From contig JAVEYB010000005.1 of the NCBI GenBank assembly GCA_034003725.1, forward strand, positions 132,831-196,830: DNA of 64,000 bases. The letters are read 5' to 3'. Under the pieces are notes generated by a model. The model was given only the letters and a program-made list of their open reading frames with translations, searched no databases and had not been told where the DNA came from. Shown one piece after another: positions 45,581 to 54,130 of this stretch (within the stretch, counting starts at the first letter, position 1; each line of letters starts with the position of its first letter). This stretch comes from Candidatus Zixiibacteriota bacterium (GTDB lineage: Bacteria > Zixibacteria > MSB-5A5 > GN15 > FEB-12). The position numbers and the translations under genes were made by a program.

Positions 45581-45741
45581 ACACAGAAGTTTACATCCTG
45601 CAGGGGATTGTAAAGACGAGACGGGGATGGTCGTGTTTGCGAGCGTGTACCGATTGGTCCACGTGGCGGCCGCACGGGGACGCTGGAAGCGAACTCTGAT
45701 TGACGCCGGCTGTTCCGGCGTTGGGCAGACTCGAGCACCGA

Positions 45742-47319
45742 TCAGTCGGCGCCCTCTTCTTCCACCAACTGCATCAGGATTCTCGATACCGGCACCGTGC
45801 CTTCTTTCGTGTCCTTCATCTGCGGGAAAAACAGCACGTCGCGGATCGAATGTTGATTGGTCAGAAGCATTACGAGGCGGTCGATCCCGAACCCCAGCCC
45901 GCCGGTCGGCGGCATGCCGTAGGCCAGCGCGGTAATGAAGTCGTCATCGAGCGGCTGCGCTTCCTCATCGCCGGCGTCGATCGCTTTGCCCTGCTCGAGA
46001 AACCGCTGCAACTGATCGACCGGGTCGTTGAGCTCGGAGAATGCATTGCCCAGCTCTCCCCCGGCTACAAACAACTCAAACCGTTCGACAAAACGCGGAT
46101 CGGTTTTGTGCTTTTTGGCCAGCGGTGAGATTTCGACCGGGTGGTCGGCAATGAAAGTCGGCTGAATCAGGGTCGGCTCCACTTTGGCTTCCCACACGCC
46201 TTCGATTACCTTGCCGCGATTGTGCAGATCGGTTGTGTCGACCTGGAGCGCTTTCGCCGCCGCCACCGCCTCCTCATACGTAAAATTCGTGAAGTCCACG
46301 CCGGTGGCCTCTTTGATCGAATCAACCATCGTTACCCAGCGGAACGGCCGGCCGAAGTCAATCTCGTGTTCGCCATAGGTGACAGTGTACGATCCGCACG
46401 TTTCTTTCACCGTGTGGCGCACAAGCCGCTCGAAAAGCTTGGCGATATCCCGGTAGTCCGCATAGGCCCAATACAACTCGATCATCGAGAACTCCGGGTT
46501 GTGAAAGCGGTCGAGGCCCTCGTTGCGGAAGTCCTTGCAGAATTCCCAGACTTTGTCGAACCCGCCGACAATCAGTCGCTTGAGATACAACTCGTCGGCG
46601 ATCCGAAGGTACATCGGGATGTCCAGCCGGTGGTGATGCGTAATGAACGGGCGCGCCGAGGCGCCGCCGTAGAGCGGCTGCAGGATCGGCGTTTCAACTT
46701 CCAAAAAGCCCTCGCCGTTTATGAAGTCACGGACGGTCTGGATAACGCGCGACCGCATCCGGAACACCTCGCGCACTTCGGGATTCACGATGAGATCGGC
46801 ATAGCGGCGGCGGTATCGCGTTTCGACATCGGTCAGCCCGGCGTGCTTGTCCGGCAGCGGATGAAGGGCCTTTGACAGCAGCTCGTACGACTCCACATGA
46901 ATCGTCCGCTCGCCCGTCTTGGTGACGAACACGTAGCCCTCACAACCGATGATATCGCCCATATCGAGCGAGTTGAACACGGCGAAGCTCTCTTCGCCGA
47001 GATCGTCCTTGCGGACGTAAATCTGGATGCGCTCGGATACGTCGCGGACGTCGGCGAAAATCACCTTCCCCATTTTCCGCTTGAGCATGATCCGGCCGGC
47101 AACCCTCACGCGCACCTGGGCCGTCATGAGAGCGTCAAATTCGCGAAGCACGTCGCGGATGTAATGCGACCATTCGTACTTGTACGGGTACGGGTTGATA
47201 TCTTTGGCGCGCAGTTCCCGGACCTTCTGGTAGCGGGTCCGGATCAACTCCGTCAGCGGGATCTGCAGGCTCTCCTGCGCCTCATCGGAAACGGGTCGGT
47301 TGTCTCGTTCATCACTCAT
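45742..47319 (-). CDS. lysS: Lysyl-tRNA synthetase, class II
   Basis: 525 residues. The anticodon-binding OB domain (VRVAGRIMLKRKMGKVIFADV) is followed by the class II core with motif 2 (FCKDFRNEGLDRFHNPEFSM) and motif 3 (MPPTGGLGFGIDRLVML). The N-terminus begins at MSDERDNRPVS; the final stretch is SVSRILMQLVEEEGAD-like. Its stop is followed by a hairpin without a T-run (45703-45721). It has its own promoter. Confidence 0.98.
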   Translation of the reverse strand: MSDERDNRPVSDEAQESLQIPLTELIRTRYQKVRELRAKDINPYPYKYEWSHYIRDVLREFDALMTAQVRVRVAGRIMLKRKMGKVIFADVRDVSERIQIYVRKDDLGEESFAVFNSLDMGDIIGCEGYVFVTKTGERTIHVESYELLSKALHPLPDKHAGLTDVETRYRRRYADLIVNPEVREVFRMRSRVIQTVRDFINGEGFLEVETPILQPLYGGASARPFITHHHRLDIPMYLRIADELYLKRLIVGGFDKVWEFCKDFRNEGLDRFHNPEFSMIELYWAYADYRDIAKLFERLVRHTVKETCGSYTVTYGEHEIDFGRPFRWVTMVDSIKEATGVDFTNFTYEEAVAAAKALQVDTTDLHNRGKVIEGVWEAKVEPTLIQPTFIADHPVEISPLAKKHKTDPRFVERFELFVAGGELGNAFSELNDPVDQLQRFLEQGKAIDAGDEEAQPLDDDFITALAYGMPPTGGLGFGIDRLVMLLTNQHSIRDVLFFPQMKDTKEGTVPVSRILMQLVEEEGAD

Positions 47320-47358
47320 GAATTGCTTCCTGAATTCGTGGTCTGCCGTGAAGGGCGT

Positions 47359-47387
47359 AGTATACGGCCCGAACGGCGTTTGAGCAA
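47359..47387 (-). promoter_or_regulatory. Promoter of lysS
   Basis: On the minus strand TTGCTC (47387-47382), 17 bases, TATACT (47364-47359), 40 bases before the ATG. Confidence 0.55.
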
Positions 47388-47420
47388 CGGCTGATACGCG
47401 GGGCGATCCGTGCGGCCCGG

Positions 47421-47936
47421 TCAGCGCGTCTCGGCTTTGACTTTGGCGATTATGGTATCGACAATGCTGTCCGGGACCAGCCCGGCAATGTCGCCGTCGT
47501 GTCGGGCGACATCTTTGATCATCGAGGACGAAAGGTATACCCAGGACAACGCGGGCATCAAAAACACGGTCTCGACATCGTGCGCCATGCGACGGTTCAT
47601 CAGCGCCATCTGGAACTCATACTCAAAATCAGATACCGCCCGCATGCCGCGAATGATTGCCACCGCGCCAAGTTCAACGGCAAGATTGGCCGTCAGTCCT
47701 TCAAACGAAATAACGCGGACCTCCGTGTGATGCGGAAGACCGGCGATTGCGGTCTGCATCATCGCTACGCGCTCATCGCAGGTGAACATCGTGCTTTTCG
47801 ATGACGTCCGGCGGGCGACCGCTACCACAACTTCATCGAAAATCCCCACCGCCCGCTCCACGAGCGAGAGGTGACCATTGGTGACCGGGTCAAACGTGCC
47901 CGGGTAAAGCGCCAACTTACGCGAATCGGCTGACAT
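47421..47936 (-). CDS. coaD: Phosphopantetheine adenylyltransferase
   Basis: 171 residues. CoaD makes dephospho-CoA. The nucleotidyltransferase motif YPGTFDPVTNGHLSLVERA, then FEGLTANLAVELGA, RGMRAVSDFEYEFQMA and the YLSSSMIKDVA motif (ISSS/T-type) are canonical. It is often coupled to rsmD in other bacteria, but here the RsmD-like gene is elsewhere. A clear promoter precedes it. Confidence 0.98.
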   Translation of the reverse strand: MSADSRKLALYPGTFDPVTNGHLSLVERAVGIFDEVVVAVARRTSSKSTMFTCDERVAMMQTAIAGLPHHTEVRVISFEGLTANLAVELGAVAIIRGMRAVSDFEYEFQMALMNRRMAHDVETVFLMPALSWVYLSSSMIKDVARHDGDIAGLVPDSIVDTIIAKVKAETR

Positions 47937-47968
47937 ATCCTATCCTTCTGTCCGGCAACGGATGCCGC

Positions 47969-47997
47969 AATGTAGACTGATTCGGCTGCCGTGGCAA
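47969..47997 (-). promoter_or_regulatory. Promoter of coaD
   Basis: On the minus strand TTGCCA (47997-47992), 17 bases, TACATT (47974-47969), 33 bases before the ATG. The -35 lies only a few bases after the stop of the preceding gene. Confidence 0.6.
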
Positions 47998-48001
47998 GAA
48001 G

Positions 48002-48820
48002 CTATTTGACCGTCAGGCCGAGAGCCACCATGCAGCGTTCCGGCTCGATTCCGGAACGCCTCGCCCGTTCGTCAAAATAGGCTTCATTGAGACTTGGACG
48101 GGCAACCCCCGAGGGAAACAATCGAGTGAATTCCGGCAGCGCGGTATCGCGGCAGCGACCCGACAAAATCAGTTTCGCCAACGGCACCGTGATTCCCCAC
48201 TCCGCGAGCTCGGCCAGCTTGAAGTTGACGACCGTGCGAAGCTCCACGGCCACCTGGCGGCATCCCCGTTCGGTTGCCGGATCGAATCCGTTCAGCGACA
48301 GGTGGGCCAGATTGATGATTCTCTTCTGATACAGCAGGCAAATCGAGACGGTATCGATACCGATATCGGCAAGGCAGAGCAGGTCGCCCGGCTCGATTCG
48401 TCCGAAGGCGAGGTAGCCCATCCCGAGAGCTGCTGCCCGCATACGACCGTCAACCGGAGAGCCTCCCGGAGGCGTCGCCCTGTCCCGCTGGCGGTACGCG
48501 AGTCCGACGACACGATGCTCCCGCGCGGTAGGAATCAGGTCAATCGTAAACTCCGATTCCGGATCCAGCAGCGACGCGGCCATCTCAAACCGGGCTCGAT
48601 CCTCCTGTGACAACGGCTGGTCCGATCGGACGTGAAGCGACTTGACGATGACGTCGCGATCGGGCACCGCACACACGCATCGCGCCGTTCCGACCTCGGC
48701 CGAGTCCGCCGACTCAAGCCGCTCGGCCGAACGCACGACCGTGCGCCCGCCGTCATGGTCGACTCGAACGGCAACGACATACTCCCCGTACGGATCTATC
48801 CCGAGCCGCTGTCCATTCAC
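48002..48820 (-). CDS. PilM-like actin-fold protein (divergent)
   Basis: 272 residues. It starts RLGIDPYGEYVVAVRVD, matching the phosphate-1 strand of PilM/FtsA-like actins, and has LCLADIGIDTVSICLLYQKR (phosphate-2) and KLILSGRCRDTALPEFTRL (adenosine motif, with a worn GGG). The middle is shorter than in PilM. Its start overlaps the comEA stop by four bases, so the two form a unit. A role in type IV pilus assembly or DNA uptake is inferred; no other pil genes are in the window. Confidence 0.65.
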   Translation of the reverse strand: MNGQRLGIDPYGEYVVAVRVDHDGGRTVVRSAERLESADSAEVGTARCVCAVPDRDVIVKSLHVRSDQPLSQEDRARFEMAASLLDPESEFTIDLIPTAREHRVVGLAYRQRDRATPPGGSPVDGRMRAAALGMGYLAFGRIEPGDLLCLADIGIDTVSICLLYQKRIINLAHLSLNGFDPATERGCRQVAVELRTVVNFKLAELAEWGITVPLAKLILSGRCRDTALPEFTRLFPSGVARPSLNEAYFDERARRSGIEPERCMVALGLTVK

Positions 48821-49191
48821 GGTCGTTGCACTTTCAGGTAGGGTTTCAGACGTTCGTACAGGCGGGGACCGATCCCTTTGACGTTGGTGATGTCGATCTC
48901 CTGCTCGAACCGGTTATGCTGGCGGTAGGCGACGATCCGGTCGGCGAGTATTGCCCCGATACCCGGCAGAAGTTCGAGCGAGTCGGCCGGCGCGGTGTTC
49001 GGGTCCAGCACAAACAGACCGGTGTAGTCAGGAGCGGAACCGAGCAGGACAGGCAGCTCAGGTCCGGTTTCTGCCGGGGAGGTATTCGCCCGGACAAAAT
49101 GGTATCCCGATACGAGCAGCAACACAACGCTCAGCCCGGCCAATACTTTCAATTGTGTATCAGAGAAATCAAAGAAGCGGTTTATACCCAC
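48817..49191 (-). CDS. ComEA-family helix-hairpin-helix DNA-binding protein
   Basis: 124 residues from GTG 49191, with GGAG about 10 bases upstream. An N-terminal membrane anchor (LKVLAGLSVVLLLVSGYHFV) leads to two HhH motifs: DPNTAPADSLELLPGIGAIL and ITNVKGIGPRLYERLKPY. ComEA binds incoming DNA outside the inner membrane during transformation. It is coupled to a PilM-like gene, which makes an uptake or pilus function plausible. Other com genes are absent from the window. Confidence 0.88.
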   Translation of the reverse strand: MGINRFFDFSDTQLKVLAGLSVVLLLVSGYHFVRANTSPAETGPELPVLLGSAPDYTGLFVLDPNTAPADSLELLPGIGAILADRIVAYRQHNRFEQEIDITNVKGIGPRLYERLKPYLKVQRP

Positions 49192-49219
49192 GCCGACTCA
49201 CTCCATTATTAACGGAGTC

Positions 49220-49248
49220 AATATAGGAAGGCGCCGCCCGACAGGCAA
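49220..49248 (-). promoter_or_regulatory. Promoter of comEA and the PilM-like gene
   Basis: On the minus strand TTGCCT (49248-49243), 17 bases, TATATT (49225-49220). Just after it GACTC-CGTTAATAATGGAGT-GAGTC forms an interrupted dyad over the expected start of transcription, which may be an operator. Confidence 0.65.
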
Positions 49249-49304
49249 CGGGGACGAAGTCAAAAGCGTGTGGTCTTTGTCTGGGAACGTCCGCCGAACG
49301 GCAG

Positions 49305-49331
49305 AAAAAAACCACCCCCGCGCGGGGTGGT
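49305..49331 (-). terminator. Terminator of the MobA-like gene
   Basis: ACCACCCC and GGGGTGGT pair around CGCGC; on the minus strand a run of T follows (49311-49305). Confidence 0.88.
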
Positions 49332-49369
49332 CTACCCGTTTCCATAGTCATTTGTCGGTCGGACGGCGA

Positions 49370-49918
49370 TTAGTTCAAGCCGATACTTGCCGCAGGAACA
49401 TCGTCCGGAAGCGGAAGCAGCCTGCCGGCCCCCTGCATGAGCTCACGAAGATCCCGTCTGCCCTGCTCGAGCATGGCCTTGATTTTCGGCGCGAGTTCGG
49501 TCGAATAGATTCCGAACAGCGGCTGCGCCTTGCCCGGATCGGCCTTTGGGTCGTAGTATCCGAGGAACGGCTCGCCGTTGTAGTTGCGCACCAATTCCAC
49601 CACGAGCTGGAGCGGGAAGTCTCTTATCTCCAGCGACCCGATAAACACCGCCGTGGTTTCGGCGCTGTCGAGGGCCGCCTTGACACCGTACGCCGGGGCG
49701 ATCTCGCTGTCCGCATCACACACGTGGGGGAAATTGAGGTACTTTTCGCGCGCCTGCTCGGGTTTAAGGACCAGCGCGACCCGCTCGAACACGGCGGCAT
49801 AACGGCGGTAGCTTTTCTCCAGACGTGTGAGCGGACCGTCCTTGACGAAATGCTCTTCGCGGCCGCGCTCGCCGCCGGCGAGCACGTAACAGGTCATCTC
49901 TCGAAACGGGTTTTGCAT
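49370..49918 (-). CDS. MobA-like nucleotidyltransferase-fold protein with degenerate motifs
   Basis: 182 residues, AAGGAG before the ATG. The plan resembles MobA (molybdenum cofactor guanylyltransferase): CYVLAGGERGREEHFVKDGP at the N-terminus, then FERVALVLKP, PAYGVKAALDSAETTAVFIG, and a C-terminal QPLFGIYSTELAPKIKAML. However, the nucleotide-binding LAGGxSxRMGxDK is badly altered, and the Asp of the usual CDMP is missing (GSLEIRDFP). It may be an inactive relative or use another ligand. Identification is by pattern only. Confidence 0.6.
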   Translation of the reverse strand: MQNPFREMTCYVLAGGERGREEHFVKDGPLTRLEKSYRRYAAVFERVALVLKPEQAREKYLNFPHVCDADSEIAPAYGVKAALDSAETTAVFIGSLEIRDFPLQLVVELVRNYNGEPFLGYYDPKADPGKAQPLFGIYSTELAPKIKAMLEQGRRDLRELMQGAGRLLPLPDDVPAASIGLN

Positions 49919-49994
49919 ACCATCTCCTTGCTCAGAGTCGCACGTCGAGAAAGAGTTTCCCTGTGGTGGACTTATTGGGGGAATATGGTTGGAT

Positions 49995-50011
49995 TTTCAG
50001 TGACACTGAAA
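49995..50011. promoter_or_regulatory. Perfect 17-bp dyad upstream of the MobA-like gene
   Basis: TTTCAGTG-A-CACTGAAA, two perfect 8-base arms around one base, about 77 bases upstream of the ATG at 49918 and 87 bases after lptC. It has no T-run, so it looks more like a protein-binding site than a terminator. Confidence 0.4.
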
Positions 50012-50097
50012 GCATATGAATACGACTAACCGGATAGAATGCAACAGGAAAAATACGGACAAGGAGAAGAATTTGTATCGTCTTGATTCGTCGCGAC

Positions 50098-50658
50098 TTA
50101 CAGCTCTGACTCTTCCGGCTTCTGGTCCAGCGAGCCGGATACGCCGCGAAGGATTTTGAGGCCGCGAAGTTGCCGGTCGGCTTCGAGTCCCCAGCCAGTC
50201 AGGGTATCGGCGCCGCGCGTGATTTTGACGAATTCGTCGGTGTGAATGAGATTGGTGGCCGGATCAAAATACAGTGAATCGGTTTCCAGCTTGCTTGAGT
50301 CTTCGGTGATCACCACCACATGTCCGTACGCGTGAAGATCCTCGGTGGACTCGCGAATCAGCCCCGAGTCGGAGACGAGCGATGATACAAGCTTGCCGGT
50401 GGTATCGAACATGTTGATATCGAGTACGTACCCCATCGTGGAATCGACCGACTCGAACTTGCGTATGCGCTCGGCTCTGATTTCAGCTGTCACATATTGA
50501 CGATCATACATGAAGATAGTCGCACCGAGCATATCGGAGTCCGGGCGAAGGGTATCCGAACCCGACGATTGCGCGGCGGACTGATCCCTGTCGAATGAGC
50601 AGCCGACAGCGAACAGGAGTGACACTGTGACGATAGTTGTCAGAAAAAGTTGTCTCAT
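50098..50658 (-). CDS. lptC: LPS export lipoprotein LptC-like
   Basis: 186 residues from ATG 50658 (AGAAGAG upstream); a longer frame runs into the promoter. A lipoprotein signal ends in LFAVGC. The middle has the repeating beta-jellyroll of LptC (GATIFMYDRQYVTAEIRAER, then YVLDINMFDTTGKLVSSL, AYGHVVVITEDSSKLETDSLY and VKITRGADTLTGWGLEAD). LptC hands LPS from LptB2FG to LptA. The genes lptA and lptB that often follow are not adjacent. Confidence 0.88.
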   Translation of the reverse strand: MRQLFLTTIVTVSLLFAVGCSFDRDQSAAQSSGSDTLRPDSDMLGATIFMYDRQYVTAEIRAERIRKFESVDSTMGYVLDINMFDTTGKLVSSLVSDSGLIRESTEDLHAYGHVVVITEDSSKLETDSLYFDPATNLIHTDEFVKITRGADTLTGWGLEADRQLRGLKILRGVSGSLDQKPEESEL

Positions 50659-50997
50659 GGCTCTTCTTATACGGATTGTCGGACCGCCAAGATACCTCAT
50701 TTAGCGCCACCTCCAAATTCTTTCGTTAGGCAACCAGGAGAGCGGGCAAATGTTCCGCAAACTGAGAATTCCGTGCATTACGGTGTCGGGAATCTCGGCC
50801 CCGATTTGCTGCCGCTCACATATGACGACTGCCTGCCGTAACCAACGGCTCACCTGACAGCCAATTCGATATCACGCACGTGTGACCGGCTTCTGTGCGA
50901 TCAAAGCTGGAAAGCGGGGACGATATTCCGTATCATTGGCTTACGCGACTGTAGTGCTTTCAAAGGAGCGGCGCCGCTCATGCTGAAAAGAGGCTGT
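50659..50997. other. Intergenic region between divergent lptC and the TIGR04076 gene
   Basis: This 339-base stretch holds the lptC promoter (50689-50716) and, near its right end, AAAGGAG at about 50960-50966 in front of the next gene. I see no further gene, RNA or repeat. Confidence 0.45.
50689..50716 (-). promoter_or_regulatory. Promoter of lptC
   Basis: On the minus strand TTGGAG (50716-50711), 16 bases, TATCTT (50694-50689), about 31 bases before the ATG. Confidence 0.45.
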
Positions 50998-51300
50998 ATG
51001 ACCAAACGATACGACATCAAAATCACCCTGATATCGCAAATCAAGAAGTGCCCTGCCGGTCACAAAGTCGGCGACCAGTGGGTTGTTTCACGGTATACGC
51101 CGGCGGGTATGTGTCTTGGTGCGTTTAATTCAATTCTGCCATACATCACAACGCTGCGGTTCGGCGGCTCATTTCCATGGGAAAAAAATGCCGACAGCGG
51201 CACATTTTGCTGCCCGGATCCGGCCGTGGTCAACACGTTTCGTCTCGAGCGCGTATCAACTGGCAGAGACAACGATGAAAGCGACGTTTTCAATGCCTGA
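50998..51300 (+). CDS. TIGR04076-family protein
   Basis: 100 residues from ATG 50998; ATG 50980 is an alternative. The family pattern is clear: MTKRYDIKITLISQIKKCPA, GHKVGDQWVV, GMCLGAFNSILPYI, LRFGGSFPWEKN and CCPDP. The conserved Cys residues hint at metal or redox binding, but the family has no known function. It stands alone between lptC and the OmpA-type gene. Confidence 0.88.
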   Translation: MTKRYDIKITLISQIKKCPAGHKVGDQWVVSRYTPAGMCLGAFNSILPYITTLRFGGSFPWEKNADSGTFCCPDPAVVNTFRLERVSTGRDNDESDVFNA

Positions 51301-51509
51301 GCGGTGCGACATGGGGCCGCTCGATTGACGGCGCGAGGTAGTGCCGTCCGGCATGCATTTCTTCGCGGTGATCAGTCCAGTGAGGCGATACGATTCCATC
51401 GTTGACTTTTTGGTCGGCATTTATCTCATTGCTTCATGACGAGGTGTACGATGGTGACGGCGGTCGTCACGCCGCTCGAAAACTGTCGGTCGATGAATGG
51501 AGGTTACAC

Positions 51510-53000
51510 ATGGTCTGGAAGAAACTCGCGGTGGCGCTGCTGGTAGTCCTGGTGGCAACATCGGTAACGGCATTCGAACGAAAAGGCACAACCGCGCTCG
51601 GCGTGCGCGCCGGAGTCTTCATGCCGCTTTTCGACGGTGATGATTTCACCCTGTACAACGGTTCCCATCAGCCCTTTCTCGCCGGGTGGGATTTCGGTCT
51701 CGAAGCGCGACGGGGACTCTCACAGAAGGTCAATGTCGGCCTGACGTTCAACTACCTGGTCACCTATGACGACACGACGACAACTGACAATGCGGGAGAT
51801 GAGTGGTACAGTTCCGAAAACGCCTTGGCCAAACTGACCGGCATGGCGTTCGGACTTGATGCACAGTGGTTTTACGCGCCGGAGTGGCGGTTCCAGCCAT
51901 ACCTGCTGGGCGGAATCGGAATCGACATGTGGTCCGTTGAAGACCGCGAGAGCGAAGATTCTTACGGCAGCACGGACTTCAACGTCAAGATCGGCACCGG
52001 CTTGTTTGTCCCGCTGAGCGACAAAGTGGGGATGGATTTCCAGGCGAAACTCACCACCGATATCGCCAATCTCTCCGAGGACTTCCCGGATGGATTCTAT
52101 GGGCCGTCGACATGGGAAGAGTACAGCGACCGGCCGTTCAAAGGTTACCTCGAAGTCACCGCCGGCCTGTCGTATTTCTTCGGCGGCAAGGTAGACACCG
52201 ATCGTGACGGGGTTGAGGATGCGCTGGACGCCTGTCCCGATACGCCGAGGAAAGTTGAAGTTGACGAACGGGGCTGTCCGCTCGACAGCGACGGTGACGG
52301 TGTGCCCGACTATCTCGACCGGTGCCCGGATACGCCGTCAGGCGTGAAGGTCGATGACATGGGGTGCCCGCTCGACTCTGACGGCGACGGAGTCGCCGAT
52401 TATCTGGACAAGTGTCCGGACACGCCGAGCGGAGTGGCGGTGAATCCCGACGGTTGTCCTCCCGATGCGGACGGTGACGGTGTTGGCGACTATGCCGACC
52501 AGTGCCCGGAAACGCCGGCCGGCGTGAAGGTGGATCCGCAGGGCTGCCCGCTCGACAGCGACGGTGACGGTGTGCCGGACCATCTTGACAAGTGTCCCGG
52601 CACGCCCCGGGGGGTCGAGATCGATGCCACCGGCTGTCCGCTGGTGCAGCGTATCACCGAGAAAATCACGCTGAATATCACGTATGCCAGCAATTCGTTT
52701 GAACCGGATGACGTGTCCAAGAGCAAGCTCGACAGCATCGCGCTGCGGATATTCGCCTATCCCGACACGAAGATCGAGATTCGCGGTTATACGGACAGCC
52801 AGGGTTCGGAACAGCACAACCAGACGTTGTCTGAAAACCGTGCCAACGGCGTACGCGACTATCTCATTTCAAAGGGCGTCCCGGCGGACCAGTTGACGTC
52901 GAAAGGCTTCGGAGAAAATCCCGAATATTTCGTCGCCGACAACGACACGGCCGAAGGACGGGCGAAAAACCGCCGCGTTGAGATCGAACAGGCCAAATAG
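51510..53000 (+). CDS. OmpA-family porin with thrombospondin type 3 calcium repeats
   Basis: 496 residues from ATG 51510, with GGAGG 6 bases upstream. A signal peptide ends in SVTAF. Residues 20-225 form an N-terminal barrel. Five tandem thrombospondin type 3 units follow (each about 30 residues, DSDGDGVPDYLDRCPDTPSG type), which should bind Ca2+. The C-terminal OmpA domain (KIEIRGYTDSQGSEQHNQTL, GFGENPEYFVADNDTAEGRA) binds peptidoglycan. It is a structural link between outer membrane and wall. A strong terminator follows. Confidence 0.95.
   Translation: MVWKKLAVALLVVLVATSVTAFERKGTTALGVRAGVFMPLFDGDDFTLYNGSHQPFLAGWDFGLEARRGLSQKVNVGLTFNYLVTYDDTTTTDNAGDEWYSSENALAKLTGMAFGLDAQWFYAPEWRFQPYLLGGIGIDMWSVEDRESEDSYGSTDFNVKIGTGLFVPLSDKVGMDFQAKLTTDIANLSEDFPDGFYGPSTWEEYSDRPFKGYLEVTAGLSYFFGGKVDTDRDGVEDALDACPDTPRKVEVDERGCPLDSDGDGVPDYLDRCPDTPSGVKVDDMGCPLDSDGDGVADYLDKCPDTPSGVAVNPDGCPPDADGDGVGDYADQCPETPAGVKVDPQGCPLDSDGDGVPDHLDKCPGTPRGVEIDATGCPLVQRITEKITLNITYASNSFEPDDVSKSKLDSIALRIFAYPDTKIEIRGYTDSQGSEQHNQTLSENRANGVRDYLISKGVPADQLTSKGFGENPEYFVADNDTAEGRAKNRRVEIEQAK
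52185..52640. repeat. Tandem repeats coding the thrombospondin type 3 units
   Basis: Five in-frame copies of about 90-96 bases, each encoding a D-x-D-x-D-G-x-x-D core and a Cys pair spaced through PDTP. The copies differ at many third positions, so this is an old amplification. Confidence 0.8.
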
Positions 53001-53027
53001 TCGTTAGCTCATACCCAATCGGAAGAA

Positions 53028-53057
53028 GAGGCGGCCACGGGCCGCCTCTCTTTTTTT
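53028..53057 (+). terminator. Terminator after the OmpA-type gene
   Basis: GAGGCGGCC and GGCCGCCTC pair around ACG, then TCTTTTTTT. Confidence 0.93.
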
Positions 53058-53102
53058 GGAGACTATTTCCCGGCTGTAGCGGTCATCGTCACGCGAGGTC
53101 GA

Positions 53103-53168
53103 GAGTCGGCAACTCCGTACTCGTACGGGATGATGTTTTTACGGGGCTGTCGGAGTGGCTGCCGACTC
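53103..53168. repeat. Imperfect inverted repeat abutting the kdsD stop
   Basis: GAGTCGGCA-ACTCCG on the left and CGGAGT-GGC-TGCCGACTC on the right make 15 base pairs with a 3-base bulge, around a loop of about 33 bases. There is no T-run on the minus strand. It may stabilise or end the kds transcript. Confidence 0.5.
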
Positions 53169-54130
53169 TATACCAGTTTGGAGCGGAGGATATCGTGCAG
53201 ATGGATGATGCCGACCAGCCGCCTCTGTTCATCGACCGTCGGCAACTGCGTAATGGAATAGCGTTCCATCATCGCGAGGGCGGCGTCGAGAATCGCGTCC
53301 TGTGAGATCGACTTGGGATTTTTGATCATCACGTCGGACATCCGCAGCGTGTACATGTCGGTCTTGCGTTCCACGCAGCGGCGCAGGTCGCCATCGGTGA
53401 AAATTCCCCCGATCGTACCGTCATCGTTGCGCACGAGCACGCATCCGAGCCGCTTGCCGGTCATAGCCAGAAGCAGGTCGGACATCGAGGCATCAGGGTC
53501 GACCAGGGGCAGTTGCTCGCCCGTATGATGGAATTCCGACACGCGTTTCAGCAGCCGTCGACCCAGAAAGCCTCCGGGGTGCAGGGCGGCGAAATCGTCC
53601 GCGGAGAACTTCCGCTCCTGCAAAAGGGCGATTGCGAGCGCGTCTCCCATGACCAGCGCGGCGGTCGAAGACGATGTCGGAACGAGATTATTGGGGCAGG
53701 CTTCGGACGCGACCGAGCAATCGATCGGGAAGTCCGCGCGCTGGAACAACGGTGAGTCGACCGTACCGCACAGCGCGATAATCCGCACGTTCAACCGGCG
53801 CGCGGTCGCGATCAACACGTCGGCTTCGTCCATCTGTCCGGACTTCGAAATCAAAAGCAGGATGTCTTCGGGACGCATCAAACCGATATCGCCGTGCATG
53901 GCCTCGGCGGGATGCAGGAAAAAAGAGGATATCCCAGTAGAGTTGAACGTCGCCACGATCTTCTTGCCGACCAGCCCCGATTTGCCCATTCCGGAGACGA
54001 TTACCCGGCCGGTGCAATTGAGAATCGCCTCGACCGCCTTATCGAACGACTCATTAAGCCGCTCGGCCAGCCCGGCGATCGCCTCGGACTCGAGCCGGAA
54101 AACGTCGAGCGCGTGCTTGCGGGCGTTCAT
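53168..54130 (-). CDS. kdsD: D-arabinose 5-phosphate isomerase (KpsF/GutQ family)
   Basis: 320 residues from ATG 54130, overlapping the kdsC stop (ATGA). The N-terminal SIS domain (RVIVSGMGKSGLVGKKIVAT, HPAEAMHGDIGLM, KSGQMDEADVLI) binds the sugar phosphate; two CBS domains follow (from about residue 205), including GGIFTDGDLRRCVE. It makes arabinose 5-phosphate, the precursor of Kdo. The kds operon order is kdsA-kdsC-kdsD. Confidence 0.97.
   Translation of the reverse strand: MNARKHALDVFRLESEAIAGLAERLNESFDKAVEAILNCTGRVIVSGMGKSGLVGKKIVATFNSTGISSFFLHPAEAMHGDIGLMRPEDILLLISKSGQMDEADVLIATARRLNVRIIALCGTVDSPLFQRADFPIDCSVASEACPNNLVPTSSSTAALVMGDALAIALLQERKFSADDFAALHPGGFLGRRLLKRVSEFHHTGEQLPLVDPDASMSDLLLAMTGKRLGCVLVRNDDGTIGGIFTDGDLRRCVERKTDMYTLRMSDVMIKNPKSISQDAILDAALAMMERYSITQLPTVDEQRRLVGIIHLHDILRSKLV

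Noticed and set aside
45703-45721. Hairpin after lysS as a terminator
   Set aside because: The stem is good (7 base pairs) but there is no T-run on the minus strand.
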